A stretch of 9,641 bases of DNA from Haloarculaceae archaeon (GCA_028274885.1 JAQCMX010000232.1:1-9641), one strand, 5' to 3'. Counted from the first letter of the stretch, positions 1-8,058 are shown. The notes: a model not told the origin generated them from the sequence alone. Numbers and translations: made by a program.

Positions 1-428
1 TCGATGTCGATCGGGCACAGCTCCGTGCTGGCGTCCCGGTTTTGATCCAGGTGGAGCTGCCCGCTCGTGACCTCGAACCCGCCCGCGAGTGTGTCCGTGA
101 CTCCGATGGTGTCGAACACGTGTTCGTCACCTCTGAGGGTGATCTTTGGTTCTACGCACGGGTCGAGGCACAGAACGTCCGTGGCTGGGTGACAACTCTT
201 CTGGACGATGTCACTGTCGTAGAGTACGCGGTCACGCTGGTCGATGAGGTCGAGTGGACCCCGTCGATCGATGGTGTGGCGTTCGCGCTCGCATGTGACG
301 AGTGTGGTAACACCGTCGATAACGAGGGCGAGACCGCCCGCATCGACGGGACGGTGTATCACTTTTGTTGCCCGTCGTGTCTCGCACAGTTCGAGAATCG
401 GTACCGCCGACTCGAGGAGGGTGCCTGA
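1..428 (+). CDS. Lrp/AsnC-family transcriptional regulator with C-terminal TRASH domain (5'-truncated by window edge)
   Basis: The reading frame is open from the first bases to the TGA at 426-428, so this is the C-terminal part of a gene starting outside the window. The TTG at 42 is an internal codon, not a start. The visible protein begins in the Lrp/AsnC effector-binding (RAM-like) region. It ends in a TRASH metal-binding module: Cys-x2-Cys encoded at 294-305, then a His-Phe-Cys-Cys-x2-Cys cluster at 360-380. TRASH domains are known or predicted to bind copper-type metals through these cysteines. The N-terminal helix-turn-helix is missing. This domain pair encoded just before copA is a recurrent haloarchaeal arrangement, and the inferred role is metal-responsive control of copA. 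Family assignment is firm; the ligand (Cu+ rather than another soft metal) is inferred from the neighbour. Confidence 0.88.
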   Translation, partial: DVDRAQLRAGVPVLIQVELPARDLEPARECVRDSDGVEHVFVTSEGDLWFYARVEAQNVRGWVTTLLDDVTVVEYAVTLVDEVEWTPSIDGVAFALACDECGNTVDNEGETARIDGTVYHFCCPSCLAQFENRYRRLEEGA

Positions 429-490
429 CAATCGCCGATCCCAGCACACCCAGCAGGAAAGTCCCGCCGTGCCGGTGATTCAGAACCGAG

Positions 491-546
491 TTGGACACTC
501 ACTTTGGAATCATAACCATCTGGGGGTCCATAACCCGCTTTTCCAA
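491..546. promoter_or_regulatory. Candidate operator region upstream of copA
   Basis: The 161 bases between the regulator stop and copA hold a cluster of short repeats. TTGGAA at 504-509 is mirrored by TTCCAA at 541-546. The heptamer CATAACC occurs at 511-517 and again at 529-535, 18 bases apart. A related TTGGAC lies at 491-496. This is a plausible place for the upstream regulator to bind, but the repeats are short and no footprint or consensus is known to me. Operator function is inference. Confidence 0.3.
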
Positions 547-550
547 GCCC

Positions 551-566
551 CAAACTGCCTAAGCAT
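551..566 (+). promoter_or_regulatory. Weak BRE/TATA-like promoter of copA
   Basis: An AAAC-containing BRE-like stretch is followed by CCTAAG about 27-32 bases before the copA ATG at 590. This spacing would give a leaderless or nearly leaderless mRNA, common in haloarchaea. No good Shine-Dalgarno sequence precedes the ATG. The box is a poor match to consensus. Confidence 0.3.
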
Positions 567-589
567 GGATCCCGTAGCACTAGACAGGT

Positions 590-3190
590 ATGCCACCACG
601 CACAACCCGTCTCGACGTCACGGGGATGTCCTGTGCCAACTGTTCGGCGACGGTCCAGGACACGCTCGAGTCCCTCGACGGGGTTACGGCGGCCAGCGCC
701 AACTTCGCCACCGACGAGGGATCCGTCGAGTACGACCCCGACGTGGTATCCCTCCGGGAGATCTACGACGCGATCGACGAGGCTGGGTACGGGGCCGTTT
801 CCGAGACTGTGACGATCACAATCTCGGATATGTCCTGTGCGAACTGCGCGGAAACGAACGCGACTGCTCTCGAGCGGACGCCGGGGGTTGTCGACGCGGA
901 GGTGAACTACGCGACCGACGAGGCACAGGTCACCTACAACCCCGCCGAGGTCACAGTCGACGCGCTCTACGATGCAATCGAGGATGCAGGCTACTCACCG
1001 GTCCGCGAGGATCGTGACGAGGGGTCGGGCCAGGATGCGCGTGATCTTGCGCGCCAGACCGAGATCCGCAGACAGCTCAAGCTGACACTGTTCGGGGCCG
1101 CGCTGTCGGCACCACTCCTCTTTTTGATGCTCGACAACTATCTGTTCGGCGGGATCGTACCCGGCACTGTCGCTGGCGTCGAGATCGGCTGGATCGAGTT
1201 CCTGCTCGCCACGCCGGTCCAGGCCGCCCTGGGCCGGCAGTTCTACCGGAACTCCTACACGGCCCTCGTCAGGAACCGCCGGGCGAACATGGACGTGCTC
1301 ATCGCACTCGGGTCCTCCACCGCGTATCTCTACTCGCTTGCGGTCCTCGTCGGCCTGATCGCGGGCGGACTCTACTTCGATACGGCTGCGTTCATCCTCG
1401 TTTTTATTACGCTGGGCAACTACCTGGAGGCCCGGTCGAAAGGCCAGGCCTCAGACGCCCTCCGGAAACTTCTCGAGATGGAAGCCGAGACCGCCACACT
1501 CGTCGACGAGGATGGGACCGAACGGGACGTCCCGCTCGAAGACGTTGCCGTCGGCGATCATATGAAAATCAGGCCCGGTGAACAGATTCCAACGGACGGC
1601 GTCGTCGTCGACGGACAGTCAGCCGTCGACGAGTCCATGGTCACCGGCGAGTCGGTGCCGGTCGAGAAACGCGAGGGCGACGAGGTCGTGGGGTCGACAA
1701 TAAACGAAAACGGTGTCCTCGTGGCCGAGGCGACCAAAGTCGGGGAGGACACGGCACTCAAGCAGATCGTCCAGACGGTCAAGGAGGCACAGTCCCGCCA
1801 GCCGGAGATCCAGACCCTCGCAGACCGTATCTCCGCGTACTTCGTCCCTGCGGTCATCGCGAACGCCCTCCTGTGGGGTATGGTCTGGTTCCTGTTTCCG
1901 GAGGCACTCGCCGGCTTCGTCGACTCGCTGCCCTTGTGGGGACAGGTCGCTGGCGGACCAGCCCCAGTCGGGGGATCCGTCTCCGTGTTCGAATTTGCGG
2001 TCATCGTTTTCGCCTCTGCCGTGCTCATCGCCTGTCCCTGCGCGCTGGGGCTTGCAACGCCGGCTGCGACGATGGTTGGAACGACCATCGGTGCCCAAAA
2101 CGGCGTCCTGTTCAAGGGGGGTGACGTCCTCGAACGTACCAAAGATGTCGATACCGTCGTCTTCGACAAGACGGGGACGCTCACCGAAGGCGAGATGCAA
2201 CTGACCGACGTCGTTGTACTCGATCGCGAGGGAAGTTCGGTTGCCGAGTGCGGCGAACCCGCCCCCGACGGCGGGCGACTGACCGCCAGAGACCGCCTCT
2301 CGGAGGACGACCTGCTCGGCCTCGCCGCCACGGCCGAACGCGGCAGTGAGCACCCGCTTGCCCGTGCCATCGTCGCGGGTGCACAAAAACGCGGCCTTGA
2401 CGTGGGCGAACCCGACACGTTCGAGAACGTCCCGGGCCGGGGGGTTCGTGCCCGTGTCGACGACAGCGAGGTGCTGGTCGGGAATCGCAGGCTGTTGCGC
2501 GACGCTGGCGTCGACCCCACACCTGCGGCGGCGACGATGGAGCGCCTCGAAAACGAGGGCAAGACTGCGATGCTCGTGGCCTACAGGGGCGAGCTCGTGG
2601 GTGTCCTCGCCGACGCCGATACCGTAAAACAGAGCGCCTCCCGGGCTGTGACAGCTCTCGAGGATCGTGGTCTGGACGTGATGATGATCACAGGCGATAA
2701 CGAGCGGACCGCCCGTGCGGTCGCTGAACGTGTCGGCATCGACACCGGGAACGTCCGTGCGGGGGTGCTTCCCGAGGACAAGTCCGACGGCATCGAGCGC
2801 ATTCAGGAGGAGGGACGACAGACGATGATGATTGGCGACGGCGTCAACGACGCGCCTGCGCTCGCCATCGCGTCCGTCGGGACAGCCATCGGTTCGGGGA
2901 CCGATGTCGCCATCGAAGCCGCGGACGTGACGCTGATGCGTGACGACCCGCTGGACGTGGTAAAGGCGATCCGCATTTCGGATGCGACACTCCGAAAGAT
3001 CAGACAGAATCTGGTCTGGGCGCTTGGTTATAACACGTGGATGATTCCGCTTGCCTCGCTGGGGCTCTTACAGCCCGTACTGGCCGCCGGAGCCATGGCA
3101 GTCTCGAGTGTCTCGGTGCTGGCCAACAGCCTGCTGTTCCGGCGATACACGCCCGACCACGACTACAGACTGTTCGACCGACTCCGCTGA
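590..3190 (+). CDS. copA: Cu+-exporting P1B-type ATPase CopA
   Basis: An 866-residue heavy-metal P-type ATPase that would pump Cu+ (or Ag+) out of the cytoplasm using ATP. Two N-terminal heavy-metal-associated domains each carry a MSCANC site (Cys15/Cys18 and Cys83/Cys86). Catalytic landmarks follow in order: TGES at 352-355 (actuator), CPC at 482-484 in the transport helix, phosphorylated Asp526 in DKTGT, the HP motif at 588-589 (nucleotide binding) and GDGVND at 749-754. The last two helices carry Tyr-Asn at 814-815 and Met-x2-Ser-Ser at 836-840, which with CPC form the Cu+-selective P1B-1 signature. Length and eight-helix layout are normal for haloarchaeal CopA, and no catalytic motif is missing. 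The ATG at 590 lies 11 residues before the first metal-site motif, a typical start. The upstream TRASH regulator probably controls it. Confidence 0.96.
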   Translation: MPPRTTRLDVTGMSCANCSATVQDTLESLDGVTAASANFATDEGSVEYDPDVVSLREIYDAIDEAGYGAVSETVTITISDMSCANCAETNATALERTPGVVDAEVNYATDEAQVTYNPAEVTVDALYDAIEDAGYSPVREDRDEGSGQDARDLARQTEIRRQLKLTLFGAALSAPLLFLMLDNYLFGGIVPGTVAGVEIGWIEFLLATPVQAALGRQFYRNSYTALVRNRRANMDVLIALGSSTAYLYSLAVLVGLIAGGLYFDTAAFILVFITLGNYLEARSKGQASDALRKLLEMEAETATLVDEDGTERDVPLEDVAVGDHMKIRPGEQIPTDGVVVDGQSAVDESMVTGESVPVEKREGDEVVGSTINENGVLVAEATKVGEDTALKQIVQTVKEAQSRQPEIQTLADRISAYFVPAVIANALLWGMVWFLFPEALAGFVDSLPLWGQVAGGPAPVGGSVSVFEFAVIVFASAVLIACPCALGLATPAATMVGTTIGAQNGVLFKGGDVLERTKDVDTVVFDKTGTLTEGEMQLTDVVVLDREGSSVAECGEPAPDGGRLTARDRLSEDDLLGLAATAERGSEHPLARAIVAGAQKRGLDVGEPDTFENVPGRGVRARVDDSEVLVGNRRLLRDAGVDPTPAAATMERLENEGKTAMLVAYRGELVGVLADADTVKQSASRAVTALEDRGLDVMMITGDNERTARAVAERVGIDTGNVRAGVLPEDKSDGIERIQEEGRQTMMIGDGVNDAPALAIASVGTAIGSGTDVAIEAADVTLMRDDPLDVVKAIRISDATLRKIRQNLVWALGYNTWMIPLASLGLLQPVLAAGAMAVSSVSVLANSLLFRRYTPDHDYRLFDRLR

Positions 3191-3246
3191 GTACGTGTGA
3201 ACCACTGTCCGCACGAACTATGTACGAGCCAACCCTTCGAGCGGAT

Positions 3247-5082
3247 ATGTACGACTACGACCTCGAACGATACCTGACAATCAGGAGTGCCTACGGTGCG
3301 TCGCTGGGTCCAGATGGCCGTCTGGCTTTCCTGTTGGATACGACCGGTGTCGGACAGGTATGGACACTCGAATCGCCTGGGGCCTGGCCGACACAACGAA
3401 CGTTCTACGACGAACCGGTGTCGTTCCTTTCGTATTCACCGACACGTGAGGAACTGATCTTTGGGATGGACAACGGCGGCAACGAGCGTATGCAACTGTT
3501 CCGTCTGTCCATGGACGGCCACATCCTCCCGCTTACAGACACTCAAGCGGCGAAACACCGATGGGGGGGCTGGAGCCACGACGGCGACCGGTTTGCGTTC
3601 GCATCAAACCGCCGCGACGAGTCCGTCTTCGACGTCTACGTCCAGAACCGGGACGAGCAAGCCGAGAACGCAGCGCGTGTCTTCGAAGGTGATGGGTGGT
3701 TCAGTGTGAACGGCTGGGCCCCCCAGGACGACGCACTCGTGCTCCAGGAGGCCCATTCCAACTTCGATCAGGACGTGTACGTGCTGGACCTAGAGACCGG
3801 GGAGCGCCGCCATCTCACCCCGCATACGGGTGACGTCCGCTACGGAAGCGTTCAGTGGGGCCCAGACGGGAACTGGCTGTATCTGGTGACAGACGACGGA
3901 TCAGACACGTTGTTTCTCGCCCGAATCGACGTCGACAGCGGCGAAATAGAGCGGATCCGCGACGGAGGGGAGTGGAACATCGACGGCGTGGCACTCGACG
4001 AGGAGTCCGGGCTGCTTGCGTACTCGCGCAACGTGGATGGGTACACCGAACTGACGCTTGGAGAACTGGACGGTGGGGCCATCATGGACCTTCCGACCCC
4101 CGATCTCCCGGGAAACGTGGCAGGCGGGGTCAGTTTCGGTCCTGACGGCGACCGGGTTGCTCTGTCCTCGTCTGGCCGGACGACCAACACGAATATCCTG
4201 GTCTTGGACGTCGCTGCGCTCCGGGAGGCTGATCCAGCCTCCACACCCGTCATGGCGGACACGGTCGAACAGTGGACGCAGGCTTCGACCGCAGGTATCC
4301 CGACGGAGGCCTTCCGTGAGCCGGAACTGATCCACTACGAAACGTTCGACGGGCGTGAGATTCCGGCCTTCTTTACGCTGCCAGCGTCGCTCCCCGAGGG
4401 GGGAACACCGGTGATCGTCGATATCCACGGCGGCCCCGAGAGTCAGCGACGGCCCTCGTTTTCCGGGCTCCGTCAGTACTTCCTGTCGCGGGGCTACGCA
4501 CTTTTCGAACCCAACGTTCGTGGATCCAGTGGCTACGGCAAAGCGTACACGAAACTCGATGATGTGGAAAATCGGATGGATTCGGTGCGGGACATCGGTG
4601 CCGGGGTCGACTGGCTCGAGGTACACGACGCTGTCGACACGGACCGGATCGTAGCCAAGGGTGGCTCCTACGGCGGGTTCATGGTTCTGGCAGCCCTCAC
4701 TGAGTTCCCGGACCGGTGGGCCGCAGGGATCGACGTGGTCGGCATCGCAAACTTCGTTACCTTTCTGGAAAACACGGGGTCCTGGCGACGTGAACTCCGA
4801 GAGGCGGAGTACGGGTCGCTGGCTGAGGATCGTGACTTTCTGGCGTCGATCAGCCCGATCAACAACGTCGAAGACATCGAAGCGCCGCTGTTTGTGCTGC
4901 ACGGGGCAAACGACCCGCGCGTCCCGGTTGGCGAGGCCGAGCAGGTCGTAGCGCAAACCCGCAAGCAGGGGGTCCCGGTCGAAAAACTGATATTCGAAGA
5001 CGAAGGACACGGCATCTCGAAGCTGGACAACCAGATCACCGCGTACCGCCGGATCGTGGCGTTTCTAGACGAACACGTCTGA
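3247..5082 (+). CDS. S9 (prolyl oligopeptidase)-family serine peptidase
   Basis: About 611 residues from ATG 3247; an in-frame ATG at 3220 would add nine. I prefer 3247 because the family-like N-terminus begins there, but 3220 is possible. The first ~350 residues contain about six WD40/PD40-like beta-propeller strands (repeats such as WSHDGD, WGPDGN, FGPDGD), which normally restrict access to the active site. The C-terminal alpha/beta hydrolase domain carries a full catalytic triad: Ser474 in GGSYGG, Asp556 in NDPRVPV and His588 in DEGHGIS. There is no signal peptide or membrane segment, so it is probably cytoplasmic. It may be an oligopeptidase or acylaminoacyl-peptidase; the exact substrate cannot be read from sequence. 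It begins 56 bases after copA without a clear promoter, so read-through from copA is possible. Any link to copper is not supported by its domains. Confidence 0.92.
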   Translation: MYDYDLERYLTIRSAYGASLGPDGRLAFLLDTTGVGQVWTLESPGAWPTQRTFYDEPVSFLSYSPTREELIFGMDNGGNERMQLFRLSMDGHILPLTDTQAAKHRWGGWSHDGDRFAFASNRRDESVFDVYVQNRDEQAENAARVFEGDGWFSVNGWAPQDDALVLQEAHSNFDQDVYVLDLETGERRHLTPHTGDVRYGSVQWGPDGNWLYLVTDDGSDTLFLARIDVDSGEIERIRDGGEWNIDGVALDEESGLLAYSRNVDGYTELTLGELDGGAIMDLPTPDLPGNVAGGVSFGPDGDRVALSSSGRTTNTNILVLDVAALREADPASTPVMADTVEQWTQASTAGIPTEAFREPELIHYETFDGREIPAFFTLPASLPEGGTPVIVDIHGGPESQRRPSFSGLRQYFLSRGYALFEPNVRGSSGYGKAYTKLDDVENRMDSVRDIGAGVDWLEVHDAVDTDRIVAKGGSYGGFMVLAALTEFPDRWAAGIDVVGIANFVTFLENTGSWRRELREAEYGSLAEDRDFLASISPINNVEDIEAPLFVLHGANDPRVPVGEAEQVVAQTRKQGVPVEKLIFEDEGHGISKLDNQITAYRRIVAFLDEHV

Positions 5083-5162
5083 TAGGGGTGGTTCCGTACT
5101 GCTGGCCGATCCCAGACGTTCTTTCGCGACCGGGAGGTCGGTGGGCCAATCAGGGCCGTCAG

Positions 5163-5170
5163 TATACTTT
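5163..5170 (+). promoter_or_regulatory. TATA-like box of the GNAT gene
   Basis: TATACTTT lies 27-34 bases before the ATG at 5197, in an otherwise GC-rich 114-base intergenic stretch. Archaeal TATA boxes sit about 25-30 bases before the transcription start, so the mRNA would be nearly leaderless. No Shine-Dalgarno sequence is seen before the ATG. Confidence 0.55.
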
Positions 5171-5196
5171 TGATGCGTGACGGCCAAGAATAATGT

Positions 5197-5778
5197 ATGT
5201 ACGTCCGGGACGCAAAAAACAGAGACGAGGTTTGGTTACTCGATCATATAGAGCGCATGGGACTGGATGGGACCGCATTTCGTTCCCGGGACTACGTCAT
5301 CGCGGTGGACGAGCGCGAAAACGAGCGCGCGGGTTTTGGCCGCATCCACGTTCACAAAGCCGAGGATGTCGAGGTCTGTGAGTTGACAAGCATCGGTGTG
5401 CTCGAGGAGTGGCGCCGACAGGGCGTTGGCGCGCACGTCGTCGAGCGACTCGTCCAGACTGCCCGGGATCAGGAGTTCGAGACAGTCTACTCCCTGACCA
5501 GTGAACCCGAGTATCTCGGTCAGTTCGGCTTCCAGCGAGTCGAACCGGCTACTCTATCAGACATCCTGCAGAAACGGCTCACAGACAAGCAAGACAGCAC
5601 GACACCTGGCGCTGTCCCAGTCCGGATCGACAGCGACCGCTTTCGGATGCCGACGCATCTCCGCGACGCGTTCAAGCAGGCCCGTCCCGAGGACGACACG
5701 GAGGACAAGCCCGAGGAAGGGCCCGAGGACTTCGGGATCGATCCCGACGATGCAACCTACAAGTACGACACAGGGTAG
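5197..5778 (+). CDS. GNAT-family N-acetyltransferase with acidic C-terminal tail
   Basis: A 193-residue protein with a GNAT fold: the acetyl-CoA-binding motif A RRQGVGA is at 73-79, preceded by a beta strand (ELTSIGVLEEW, 62-72) and followed by a helix. The Y-x-x-x-GF element (YLGQFGFQRV, 106-115) is typical of the C-terminal half of the fold. Residues about 120-193 are extra. They include a basic/hydrophobic stretch (RFRMPTHLRDAF, 148-159) and an acidic tail in which 12 of residues 164-186 are Asp or Glu. The acetyl acceptor is unknown; protein lysine, an amino acid or another small molecule are all possible. A nearby ATG reading (5193) is in another frame and gives no family match. It lies 70 bases before mcmA1, but mcmA1 has its own TATA-like box. 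A regulatory link to the CoA-metabolising neighbours is speculation. Confidence 0.85.
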   Translation: MYVRDAKNRDEVWLLDHIERMGLDGTAFRSRDYVIAVDERENERAGFGRIHVHKAEDVEVCELTSIGVLEEWRRQGVGAHVVERLVQTARDQEFETVYSLTSEPEYLGQFGFQRVEPATLSDILQKRLTDKQDSTTPGAVPVRIDSDRFRMPTHLRDAFKQARPEDDTEDKPEEGPEDFGIDPDDATYKYDTG

Positions 5779-5813
5779 CGGCGCCCCCGTCAAGAGTTCG
5801 TATCGACCAGTAT

Positions 5814-5825
5814 GAAAGGTTAAGA
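5814..5825 (+). promoter_or_regulatory. BRE/TATA-like promoter of mcmA1
   Basis: GAAAGG (BRE-like, 5814-5819) is followed by TTAAGA (5820-5825), centred about 26 bases before the ATG at 5849. This matches haloarchaeal promoter layout and predicts a leaderless transcript. Confidence 0.5.
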
Positions 5826-5848
5826 CCGTTCGGCGGCTGGCTGGGAAC

Positions 5849-7525
5849 ATGTTCGATGTGGACGAACTCGAGGAAATCAGGTCTACCAAGAGCACGTGGG
5901 AGGACGAAACCCTCGAGCCGGTACTCGACAGGTTCGGTGAACGCGAGAAGCGGTTCACGACCGACACTGGCGGCCAGGCGGTCAAGCGACTCTACACGCC
6001 CGCTGATCTGGAGGAGTTCGACTACGAGGAGGAGCTCGGTTATCCCGGCCAGGAACCGTATACACGTGGTGTCTATCCGACGATGTACCGGGGTCGGCTG
6101 TGGACAATGCGCCAGTACGCCGGGATGGGAACCTCCGTCGAGACGAACGAACGGTTCAATTACCTGCTCGAGGAGGGCCAGACCGGGCTCTCGATGGCCT
6201 TCGACCTGCCGACTCAGATGGGACATGACTCCGACGACCCGCTGGCCACGGGTGAGGTCGGAAAGACAGGTGTGGCGATCGACTCGCTGCGGGACATGGA
6301 GACGGTTTTCGACGGCATCCCTCTCGACGAAGTATCAACGAGCATGACGATCAACGCGCCTGCGAGCGTACTGCTTGCCATGTACATCGCAGTCGGCGAC
6401 CAGCAAGGTGTCGACCGAGAACAACTGCGGGGAACAATCCAAAACGACGTCCTCAAAGAGTACATCGCCCGCAACACATATATCTACCCACCAGAACCCT
6501 CGATGCGGATCATCACGGATATCTTCGAGTTCTGTGCCGAGGAGACGCCAAAGTTCAACACGATCTCGATATCTGGCTATCACATCCGGGAGGCCGGTTC
6601 GACAGCAGCCCAGGAGATCGCGTTCACCCTCGCCGACGGGATCGAGTACGTCGAGGCCGCAATCGAGGCGGGCCTCGATGTCGACGAGTTCGCACCACAG
6701 CTTTCCTTTTTCTTTGCATCCTACAACAACATCTTAGAGGAGGTTGCGAAGTTCCGTGCCGCCCGCCGAATGTGGGCCAAAATCATGGACGAACGGTTCG
6801 ACGCCGAGAACCCCAAGTCCAAACAGTTGAAGTTCCACACCCAGACGGCGGGATCAACGCTGACCGCCCAGCAGATAGAGAACAATGTCGTCCGCGTGGC
6901 CTACCAGGCGCTTGCAGCGGTGCTGGGCGGCACTCAAAGTCTCCATACGAACGGCAAAGACGAGGCGCTGTCGATCCCGACCGAAGAGAGCGTTCGGACG
7001 GCGTTGCGGACCCAGCAGATACTGGCCCACGAATCGGGGGCAGCAGACACCATCGATCCGCTCGGCGGCAGTTACTACGTGGAGTCGCTCACCGACGATC
7101 TGGAGGCGGAGGCGTTCGACCTACTCGAGGAGATAGAAGACAGGAATGGGATGCTGAAGGCTATCGAGGACCAGTGGGTTCAGCGGGAGATTCAGGATGT
7201 CGCGTTCGAAAGACAACGCGAACACGAAAGCGGCGACCGCGTCATTGTCGGTGTCAATAAGTTCGAGGCCGACGAGGAAGAGGAGGTCGACATCGAGGAG
7301 GTTTCCGACGAGGAAGTCGCCAAACAGCAGGATCGGTTGGAAAGCGTCAGGGCCGAACGCGACGACGAGGCCGTCGAGGCAAAACTCGACGCGCTCCGTG
7401 AGGCCGCGCGCGGTGAGGAGAATCTGATGCCCTATCTCGTCGATGCGGTGAAGGTGTATGCGACGACAGGCGAAATCTGCAACGCGATGCGTGACGTGTT
7501 CGGTGAATACCAGCCCGGCATCTGA
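5849..7525 (+). CDS. mcmA1: Methylmalonyl-CoA mutase, large (catalytic, TIM-barrel) subunit
   Basis: A 558-residue catalytic chain of adenosylcobalamin-dependent methylmalonyl-CoA mutase, which interconverts (R)-methylmalonyl-CoA and succinyl-CoA. It aligns by eye through the conserved blocks: YPTMYRGRLWTMRQYAG, the GLSMAFDLPTQMGHDSD region, GTIQNDVLKEYIARNTYIYP, SISGYH and TQSLHTN. Tyr90 (in QYAG), Arg220 (in PSMRI) and His245 (in SGYH) correspond to the residues that mark methylmalonyl-CoA mutase as opposed to isobutyryl-CoA mutase. The protein ends at GEYQPGI without a B12-binding DxHxxG domain. The cobalamin-binding chain (McmA2) must therefore come from another gene, which is not in this window. 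The region around 470-490 is very acidic, as in haloarchaeal relatives. The downstream epimerase supports the assignment. The ATG at 5849 fits the promoter spacing. Confidence 0.96.
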   Translation: MFDVDELEEIRSTKSTWEDETLEPVLDRFGEREKRFTTDTGGQAVKRLYTPADLEEFDYEEELGYPGQEPYTRGVYPTMYRGRLWTMRQYAGMGTSVETNERFNYLLEEGQTGLSMAFDLPTQMGHDSDDPLATGEVGKTGVAIDSLRDMETVFDGIPLDEVSTSMTINAPASVLLAMYIAVGDQQGVDREQLRGTIQNDVLKEYIARNTYIYPPEPSMRIITDIFEFCAEETPKFNTISISGYHIREAGSTAAQEIAFTLADGIEYVEAAIEAGLDVDEFAPQLSFFFASYNNILEEVAKFRAARRMWAKIMDERFDAENPKSKQLKFHTQTAGSTLTAQQIENNVVRVAYQALAAVLGGTQSLHTNGKDEALSIPTEESVRTALRTQQILAHESGAADTIDPLGGSYYVESLTDDLEAEAFDLLEEIEDRNGMLKAIEDQWVQREIQDVAFERQREHESGDRVIVGVNKFEADEEEEVDIEEVSDEEVAKQQDRLESVRAERDDEAVEAKLDALREAARGEENLMPYLVDAVKVYATTGEICNAMRDVFGEYQPGI

Positions 7526-7592
7526 GAGCGAGCAGTCGCGTTTCCGGTATGGCCGGGTCGAGCAGCAGGTGGCGGACAGTGCATCCTGTGGA

Positions 7593-7599
7593 TTTTTAT
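7593..7599 (+). promoter_or_regulatory. TATA box of mce
   Basis: TTTTTAT is centred about 26 bases before the ATG at 7622, in the 96 bases between mcmA1 and mce. It indicates separate initiation of mce on a leaderless mRNA. The T-run could also help end the mcmA1 transcript, since archaeal termination often uses oligo-T; that part is inference. Confidence 0.6.
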
Positions 7600-7621
7600 C
7601 TCGCTCGCCTCACGAATAGAT

Positions 7622-8008
7622 ATGCATATCGACCACGCAGGCATCGCAACGGAGGATGCAGCGGAGATCGCAAAGCAGTACGTCGAACTGTTTGGCTGTG
7701 AACTCGCACACGAGGAGGAGTTCGACGGTATGGAACTCATCTTCCTCGAATTCGAGAACGGCTACTTCGAACTGCTCGATCCGATGGAACCGACGGGACC
7801 GATCGCGTCCTATCTAGAGAGCAACGGGCCTGGGATTCATCACCTCGCCATCGCAACCGATGATATCGAGGCGGCTCTAAGGACGGCCCGCGAACTGGGG
7901 ATCGAACTCGTAGACGAGACGCCGCGTCCGGGCGCGTGGGGACACGACGTCGCATTCCTCCATCCCAACTCGACTGGGGGCATACTACTCGAGTTCGTCC
8001 AGCACTGA
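7622..8008 (+). CDS. mce: Methylmalonyl-CoA epimerase (VOC superfamily)
   Basis: A 128-residue single-unit vicinal-oxygen-chelate protein that interconverts (S)- and (R)-methylmalonyl-CoA, supplying the isomer used by the mutase encoded just upstream. Two beta-alpha-beta-beta-beta modules are visible. Likely metal ligands are His5 (MHIDHAGIA), Glu50 (in GYFELLDP), His74 (in GIHHLAIA) and Glu124 (in LLEFVQH), at the usual family positions. The signature HHLAIATDDIEAA and the C-terminal HPNSTGGILLEFVQ are typical of the enzyme rather than of glyoxalase I or dioxygenases. Length is normal for the family. It has its own TATA box despite following mcmA1 by only 96 bases. Confidence 0.94.
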   Translation: MHIDHAGIATEDAAEIAKQYVELFGCELAHEEEFDGMELIFLEFENGYFELLDPMEPTGPIASYLESNGPGIHHLAIATDDIEAALRTARELGIELVDETPRPGAWGHDVAFLHPNSTGGILLEFVQH

Positions 8009-8041
8009 ACGTCGGCAAACACGACACGGTGACAACCGTTC

Positions 8042-8058
8042 CGATCGTTCTCCGATCG
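8042..8058. repeat. Short stem-loop between mce and the convergent HflX-like gene
   Basis: CGATCG at 8042-8047 and again at 8053-8058 are self-complementary copies. They can pair as a 6-bp stem with a 5-base loop (TTCTC). It lies 34 bases after the mce stop in the 174-base interval between convergent genes, so a role in ending or stabilising the mce transcript is possible. It is not followed by a T-run on either strand. The rest of the interval holds an AT-rich box (8111-8123) and no gene I can support. Confidence 0.3.

Noticed and set aside
42..428. Complete 128-residue gene starting at TTG 42
   Set aside because: The frame is open to the left edge and the family match begins before 42; this is a gene cut by the window, not a small gene.
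244..1017. Plus-strand frame bridging the regulator and copA
   Set aside because: Arg-rich out-of-frame reading of two well-supported genes.
1558..2562. Long minus-strand open frame (334 codons) inside copA
   Set aside because: Antisense shadow of a high-GC gene; Ser/Arg/Thr/Pro-rich with no recognisable domain, while the plus strand encodes an unambiguous CopA.
3037..3246. S9 peptidase starting at 3037
   Set aside because: The extra N-terminus overlaps the copA 3' end in another frame and has no family resemblance; starts at 3220 or 3247 fit.
3901..5010. Long minus-strand open frame (369 codons) inside the S9 peptidase gene
   Set aside because: Antisense shadow; the plus strand carries a full catalytic triad and propeller repeats.
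5127..5140. CGACC-GGGA-GGTCG stem-loop after the S9 peptidase gene
   Set aside because: A 5-bp stem in GC-rich DNA with no T-run; a GNRA-type loop is not enough to call a terminator or RNA element.
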